DNA from: Candidatus Desantisbacteria bacterium CG2_30_40_21
GTDB taxonomy: Bacteria > UBA9089 > CG2-30-40-21
Assembly (NCBI GenBank): GCA_001873945.1
Contig: MNYI01000228.1
Coordinates: 1 to 11,485 of the forward strand
Length of the DNA stretch: 11,485 nt
Direction of reading: 5' to 3'
Positions 7,544 to 11,485 of the stretch are shown piece by piece. Numbering within the stretch: the stretch's first letter is position 1; each line of letters begins with the position of its first letter. The translations under genes and the position numbers were made by a program. Under the pieces are notes generated by a model. It did no database searches, was not told the origin of the DNA, and saw only the letters and a program-made list of their open reading frames with translations.

Positions 7544-10400
7544 ATCGCCTGTCAACAAATACCTTGCATTCTTCCAACATTGAAAGCTCACTCAAATGCC
7601 GCATATATATCTCTAATTTCTCCCTTGCCTTCCCGGATTGAAGACCACAAATATATTCCCCTATTCCAGAGACAAGGATATTCATTATCTCTTCGATTCC
7701 AGGTCCAGAGACTGTATCCCCTAACTTGTATCCACAACTGCATTGCGGACTAAACCCAATCTCTCCCCTCAAATTCCTTCGACAGATACTTGGAGACTCG
7801 CGAAGCAATTGCTCAACCCTGACAAGGTCGTTTTTGACTACTATCAGGGAAAGCGTGGATAATCTTTCCAATAATCCATACTCAATAGTCTGACGAATCC
7901 CGCTTATACGCTGAAAGTATTCATCCCCATAAAACTCCTGATGAGCTGCTATGTATGTAGACTGATAGCCTTCGTAAAATACATAAAAATTTCTTTTATA
8001 CCCTTCAAACTCTCCCTTAAGTATCACATTCCCTATATTCAATAACCCATCTAAGAGTCGTTGATGTTCCACTTTCAGTTGACTGATCGATGCGGGGATA
8101 AACATACGGGGATGTGTGAGATAACTGAAGATCCGAGTGTATTCTTCAACCTCTGCCAGAAGAAACTTCGATACCCATGAAACCTCAGAAAATACCGCCC
8201 CTACCTGCGGATTTTCCTGAATAAACTTCAAGACCCTTTCCAACCCCTGCTTTGAATCATAGCTTGTCTTTATCTCATCACAAAACTGTATGATGAACCT
8301 GTTCTTTTCCTCTATATCCCTTAGTGGTATGCGACCAAAGGAGGCATAATCGCTATACCTCTGGATTAATCCCAAAATTTCTTGACAATCTTTTTCTGCT
8401 GAATGCTTAAACTTGATGACCATATCCCATAGCCCCTTTTGCAGGCTAAGGTTGAATGGCTCTATTGGACTGGCGCTCCAGATAAAGGAGGCATCCTTCA
8501 GGATTGATTGATATTGTGCCTCAATCAGTTTACCCTCACCAAGCTCTCCTATCCCATCGGTATAGAGTTTAGAGCTTGAAGAAAAATTCACTACTCTACC
8601 ATCTTTGTATGGGGTAAGATAACCAGATTGAAGGAGTATGGAGGTTAAAAGATAAAATGAGTGTCTTGTTAATCCCCAGATCCCCTTGCGTATCTTAAGA
8701 TAAATATCAGAGACAGGTATGGGATTATCAGGCAGAATATATGAAAGATAGCTGCTCAAAAGCTCATTTTTGTCCGACTCTATGGATAGGCTGAAATAAT
8801 TCCCTGAGCGTTTAACCATTCCCATGGGCATCAGTACCCCTTCAATGGGATTATACACACCCTTATCCCTTGCCTCTTTAAGGGTTATTTTCCCTAGTGC
8901 AATAAATTTATCCCACAAGGTTTCCACCATATGTCTGGATATGGATTCTATATAAGGCATTATCTCTCGATGTCTTGGATAAACCACAGATAAGACATCA
9001 TTTAGCACTGTACTCAGCATCTTTTCAAAGGGCAGGTAACCCATCTGATGAAAATTAACCTCAAGTGTCTTTTCTATACTAAAGATTGTTCCATTAAAAT
9101 AGGCGTTAATCACTAATTCTTTTACCAGAGCAGTTTCCTTTTCCAGCATCTCATTTAAGATATTGAGCATCTCCTTTGCCTCAGGATTGGCTGCAATCTG
9201 TTTCCTTAACATCAGGTGGGCATACATCACAAAAATCCTGTCCATATCAACAATCGGGGCTGGAAGCCAGACAATCGTGCATTTTGTATGCCGATCCCCA
9301 TGGTCAAACTCAAGTAGCTGCTTGATATACTCCTGCTGCTTGGTTACATCCTCCGGCATTCCCATCAAAAGGCAAAAATCAACCTCTGTGGTCAAAATTT
9401 CACCATACAGCCTTTGTATCTCCTGAAGGCTTACCCCCCTGAGGTCCCTCAGGAGAACCCTGCCCTCCCGTGAAGTATTTTGCCATTGAATAAGTGTCTT
9501 ATAAACCCTGACCCTCATCATATCTGCCAGAGGAAGATAGACAGGATTTATGAGATTTAATACCTCAGATAAAACAGTGCTCCTGTCCATATCCTTCAGG
9601 ATTGCCTTTATCTCTTGGGCAATTATTTGAGCAACATTTGCCTCAAGGTCAAGAAAATAAACCGTATCAAGTGAGGTTTTTGCTGGCTCTGATTTGATAT
9701 AGGATGCCTCTTGTAATAACTTGTCAAGAATTACCTCTTTCAAAAAATCATAGTTAATGCTGCTCTCAATCCCACTTACCCGATGCAGAAGCATGTCAGC
9801 CAGTTCACGCAGGGTATGCCGATTTTCGAGCGGAGATATTTCGGTCAGGATAAGAATTTTTATCAATCGCATGGAAAGTTCCCGGTGTGAGGTATCCTCA
9901 AATATCTCTGGAATATGCTGCTCAAAATATCTGTAGACAATATTGTAGTAGCTCTGCGTTTCCACCATCTCCCGAATTCGAAGGCTGAAGTGGTCAAAAA
10001 TAGTATCTGGCGAGAGAAGATATTTGGCATCATGGTCCAATATCCCCTGTATCTTCCTGGACTGGTCACCCATAATCTGGTAATGAATATAATCCACAAC
10101 ACCCCGATGCTGGGAAAAAAGCCTCATCAATCCTTCCAACATCTTCATTGTATAAGGATGCACCGGATATATCTCTGCAAACCTCTCAAAAGATATTTCC
10201 AGATATGAAAAGACATCCCTTAATTGTTTATAAATGGATTGGAGTTGTTCCATTGCCCCTGTTTTTTTAATGATTAACCTGCGGCTGATGAGGTCTGTAA
10301 TATGGTGTGAAGAGATCGTCAGTCTTTTTGGATAACGATCTTTGATGCGGTTAAAAAGATTTTGCTGAATATGTCCGGTTTCTTCTATCTGCTCCTGCAA
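7524..10400 (-). CDS. BrxC/PglY-type ATPase, C-terminal part (frameshifted)
   Basis: This is the larger piece of the ATPase gene, which continues from the frame ending at 10471. The frame is open upstream to about 10504, so the TTG at 10400 is only a nominal start. The bridging residues read VGFNEDVRFLQHLGEEA and then PLWIIASLQEQIEETG, a sensor-1-like strand that completes the P-loop domain. Next comes YPVHPYTMKMLEGL with FSQHRGVVDYI, the HP...RG pattern of large BrxC/PglY/DUF499-like ATPases. Around residues 540-600 of this piece there is a winged-helix-like stretch (VSDIYLKIRKGIWGLTRHSF). Near the C-terminus, Cys at 873, 887 and 889 (CRRNL, then CSCGY) suggest a zinc-binding knuckle. With the N-terminal part, the whole is about 1237 aa, normal for the family. 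I believe it is the family labelled DUF6079 in Pfam. It ends overlapping the pglZ start, indicating translational coupling. Confidence 0.8.
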   Translation of the reverse strand: MQEQIEETGHIQQNLFNRIKDRYPKRLTISSHHITDLISRRLIIKKTGAMEQLQSIYKQLRDVFSYLEISFERFAEIYPVHPYTMKMLEGLMRLFSQHRGVVDYIHYQIMGDQSRKIQGILDHDAKYLLSPDTIFDHFSLRIREMVETQSYYNIVYRYFEQHIPEIFEDTSHRELSMRLIKILILTEISPLENRHTLRELADMLLHRVSGIESSINYDFLKEVILDKLLQEASYIKSEPAKTSLDTVYFLDLEANVAQIIAQEIKAILKDMDRSTVLSEVLNLINPVYLPLADMMRVRVYKTLIQWQNTSREGRVLLRDLRGVSLQEIQRLYGEILTTEVDFCLLMGMPEDVTKQQEYIKQLLEFDHGDRHTKCTIVWLPAPIVDMDRIFVMYAHLMLRKQIAANPEAKEMLNILNEMLEKETALVKELVINAYFNGTIFSIEKTLEVNFHQMGYLPFEKMLSTVLNDVLSVVYPRHREIMPYIESISRHMVETLWDKFIALGKITLKEARDKGVYNPIEGVLMPMGMVKRSGNYFSLSIESDKNELLSSYLSYILPDNPIPVSDIYLKIRKGIWGLTRHSFYLLTSILLQSGYLTPYKDGRVVNFSSSSKLYTDGIGELGEGKLIEAQYQSILKDASFIWSASPIEPFNLSLQKGLWDMVIKFKHSAEKDCQEILGLIQRYSDYASFGRIPLRDIEEKNRFIIQFCDEIKTSYDSKQGLERVLKFIQENPQVGAVFSEVSWVSKFLLAEVEEYTRIFSYLTHPRMFIPASISQLKVEHQRLLDGLLNIGNVILKGEFEGYKRNFYVFYEGYQSTYIAAHQEFYGDEYFQRISGIRQTIEYGLLERLSTLSLIVVKNDLVRVEQLLRESPSICRRNLRGEIGFSPQCSCGYKLGDTVSGPGIEEIMNILVSGIGEYICGLQSGKAREKLEIYMRHLSELSMLEECKVFVDRRYDGTNK

Positions 10401-10470
10401 TGAAGCAATTATCCATAATGGTTTTCTTGCTGCCTCCTCTCCAAGGTGCTGAAGGAATCTAACATCCTCA

Positions 10471-11238
10471 TTAAAACCAACAGGGGGTAGACTTAGCCCT
10501 TAAAAATTCCGATAATTCATCCAGTATTAAAACAAGCCCATCATAGCCATAATCCTTCCGATATTGTTCTATTTTCTTGAAGGCATCATCCCGATTATAC
10601 TCAAGACGAAGGGGAGATGTTTCCATTGCCTCAAGGTATTTGAGGACTATTTGGCAGGATTTATCCGGATTCTGGCAAGTCATCTCCTGCCACTGGTCAT
10701 CTCTTAGCCCGAATGAAACCAAAAAATCAGAATGTCTGGGTAAAATATAATGGTTAAAGTTATCAAGCAGCTTACTTGCTCTGGCAATAAGCACCCTCTG
10801 TTCCTCTTTGCGATGTTGCGACTTTGCCCTATTAAACTGCCTTTCCACCCCGCCAAAGACAATATCCTCTAGTGTATGTGCCGCAGAATAGTGTTGAAGT
10901 GGTATCTTCGTCACCAGATATTTCTTCTCTCGCAATTGCCTGACACCCTCAAAACACACCTCATCAACCTCATCCCAGGCCCAATCATATTCAAGAAGGA
11001 TTGAAAGAAATGACAGAAAATGGGACTTACCCGTCCCATAATGCCCCTGAAGAAACATGCCGCATCCATTACCCTCAAGTATGGATTGTAGCACTACCTT
11101 CAGGCTATGGCTTGTCTCTTCAGTGATGACAAAGGTATTAAGCGTCTCCATTAATTGCTGCTGATCTGTATCCTCTGCACAGACAAGCTGAATAACGGTT
11201 TTAATTGAAGGGACATGGATTAGATCTTGTATCTTCAT
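10471..11238 (-). CDS. BrxC/PglY-type ATPase, N-terminal part (frameshifted)
   Basis: This 255-residue piece starts MKIQDLIHVPSIKTVIQL, which looks like the authentic N-terminus of BREX-type P-loop ATPases. It carries Walker A, GHYGTGKSHF (about 65-74), and Walker B, LVLILDELSEFL (about 235-246). The frame ends shortly after at STPCWF, but removing one C from the CCCCC run gives STPVGFNEDVRFLQHLGEE and continues into the next piece. The start is taken at ATG 11238. The frame opens further up to a TTG at 11325, but that extension lacks a ribosome site and runs into a repeat terminus. There is no Shine-Dalgarno before 11238; a -10 box lies 6 bases upstream, so the mRNA may be leaderless. Known role in the family: an ATP-driven core component of BREX/Pgl phage defence. 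As sequenced, the gene would make only a truncated ATPase unless the shift is an error or is bypassed. Confidence 0.8.
   Translation of the reverse strand: MKIQDLIHVPSIKTVIQLVCAEDTDQQQLMETLNTFVITEETSHSLKVVLQSILEGNGCGMFLQGHYGTGKSHFLSFLSILLEYDWAWDEVDEVCFEGVRQLREKKYLVTKIPLQHYSAAHTLEDIVFGGVERQFNRAKSQHRKEEQRVLIARASKLLDNFNHYILPRHSDFLVSFGLRDDQWQEMTCQNPDKSCQIVLKYLEAMETSPLRLEYNRDDAFKKIEQYRKDYGYDGLVLILDELSEFLRAKSTPCWF
10483..10487 (-). other. Single-base frameshift in a C5 homopolymer
   Basis: On the minus strand the sequence ACC CCC TGT TGG TTT TAA ends the ATPase frame early. Treating the five-C run as four C restores ACC CCT GTT GGT TTT AAT GAG GAT (TPVGFNED), joining two otherwise intact parts of one 1237-aa protein (3715 bases = 1238 codons + 1). 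No other lesion is seen, so a sequencing or assembly indel or a very recent mutation is likelier than long decay. Confidence 0.85.
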
Positions 11239-11244
11239 CTTGTT

Positions 11245-11273
11245 ATTATAACTCAAATGAACTGAATTTGCAA
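11245..11273 (-). promoter_or_regulatory. Promoter for the ATPase-pglZ operon
   Basis: Reading the minus strand, TTGCAA (11273-11268, 4 of 6 consensus bases) is followed after 17 bp by a perfect TATAAT (11250-11245). Only AACAAG separates the -10 box from the ATG at 11238, so transcription should begin at or next to the start codon. This matches the absence of a ribosome site and suggests a leaderless message. Confidence 0.6.
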
Positions 11274-11294
11274 CAAAAATCTGTAACTTGACAG

Positions 11295-11485
11295 CAATTC
11301 TCATTATGGCAAAACTTATGTTCAAAGGGGAATAAGGGAATAGAGGAGATGGTGTCGATTATCAACAGAATTGTCGGTAGGACAGGCATTTCTGCCTGTC
11401 CTGTTGCAGATGACAGGCAAGAATGCCTGTCCTACCGATTAATCTCCATATCTCCCCCTTATCCATTTTACCATAATGAGAATTG
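11295..11485. mobile_element. MITE-like element with 15-bp terminal inverted repeats
   Basis: CAATTCTCATTATGG (11295-11309) and its exact reverse complement (11471-11485) bound about 191 bp. Interior arms also match partly in inverted orientation (AAAA, TAAGGG, GAGAT, GATTA), leading to the nested hairpins at 11374-11438, so the unit is a long imperfect palindrome without coding capacity. It lies 22 bp upstream of the ATPase -35 box. The right end coincides with the window end, so any further extension is not visible. Confidence 0.65.
11374..11438. repeat. Nested GACAGGC double-hairpin repeat
   Basis: Two 27-base arms (11374-11400 and 11412-11438) are inverted copies with two differences, starting TCGGTAGGACAGGCATT on the left. 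Each arm also holds its own hairpin: GACAGGCA-TTTC-TGCCTGTC (11381-11400) and GACAGGCA-AGAA-TGCCTGTC (11412-11431), with 8-bp stems and 4-base loops. The DNA could form either one long hairpin or two small ones. The GGTAGGACAGGC...GCCTGTCCTACC motif is one I recognise as a dispersed repeat in environmental genomes. Confidence 0.7.

Noticed and set aside
7439..7753. Plus-strand 104-aa frame across the ATPase-pglZ junction
   Set aside because: Antisense to two well-supported genes; composition typical of a shadow frame.
11239..11325. 29-residue N-terminal extension of the ATPase from TTG at 11325
   Set aside because: No ribosome site, runs into the terminal inverted repeat at 11295-11309 and would place the promoter inside the gene; MKIQDLI is the family-like N-terminus.

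Overview
The window looks like a chromosomal segment of an uncultured diderm (Gram-negative-type) bacterium. It is AT-rich by eye, has clear Shine-Dalgarno sites, carries an outer-membrane beta-barrel protein and two secreted proteins, and is peppered with dispersed palindromic repeats of the sort common in candidate-phylum genomes such as Omnitrophota or Desantisbacteria. That taxonomic hint is inference only. I see no rRNA, tRNA or CRISPR.

Left half (1-5660, + strand): an envelope/signalling cluster. First comes a soluble REC-PAS-HisKA-HATPase sensor kinase (136-1716). Next is a secreted coiled-coil plus TPR protein (1760-3712), and then a secreted FecR-domain protein fused to a predicted outer-membrane beta-barrel (3771-5660). 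A near-consensus sigma70-type promoter lies on the last codons of the kinase gene, so the two envelope genes can be transcribed independently of it. A hairpin plus T-run built into the last codons of the FecR/barrel gene probably ends the transcript.

Middle (5661-5980): a convergent intergenic region. It holds a degenerate dispersed repeat and a 162-bp hairpin element with 26-bp terminal inverted repeats that resembles a MITE.

Right half (5981-11238, - strand): a compact two-gene operon. A large P-loop ATPase of the BrxC/PglY type (about 1237 aa once a single-base frameshift at 10483-10487 is bridged) is followed, with a short overlap, by a PglZ-domain alkaline-phosphatase-superfamily protein (about 520 aa) with all the expected active-site motifs. 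These two families are the shared core of BREX/Pgl phage-defence systems, but no methyltransferase, BrxA/B, BrxL or PglW gene is visible here. It may be a minimal or orphan BREX-like module. The ATPase gene has a promoter that would give an essentially leaderless mRNA.

Right edge (11239-11485): the operon's upstream region contains a second MITE-like element with 15-bp perfect terminal inverted repeats and nested short hairpins. The window ends exactly at its outer terminus.
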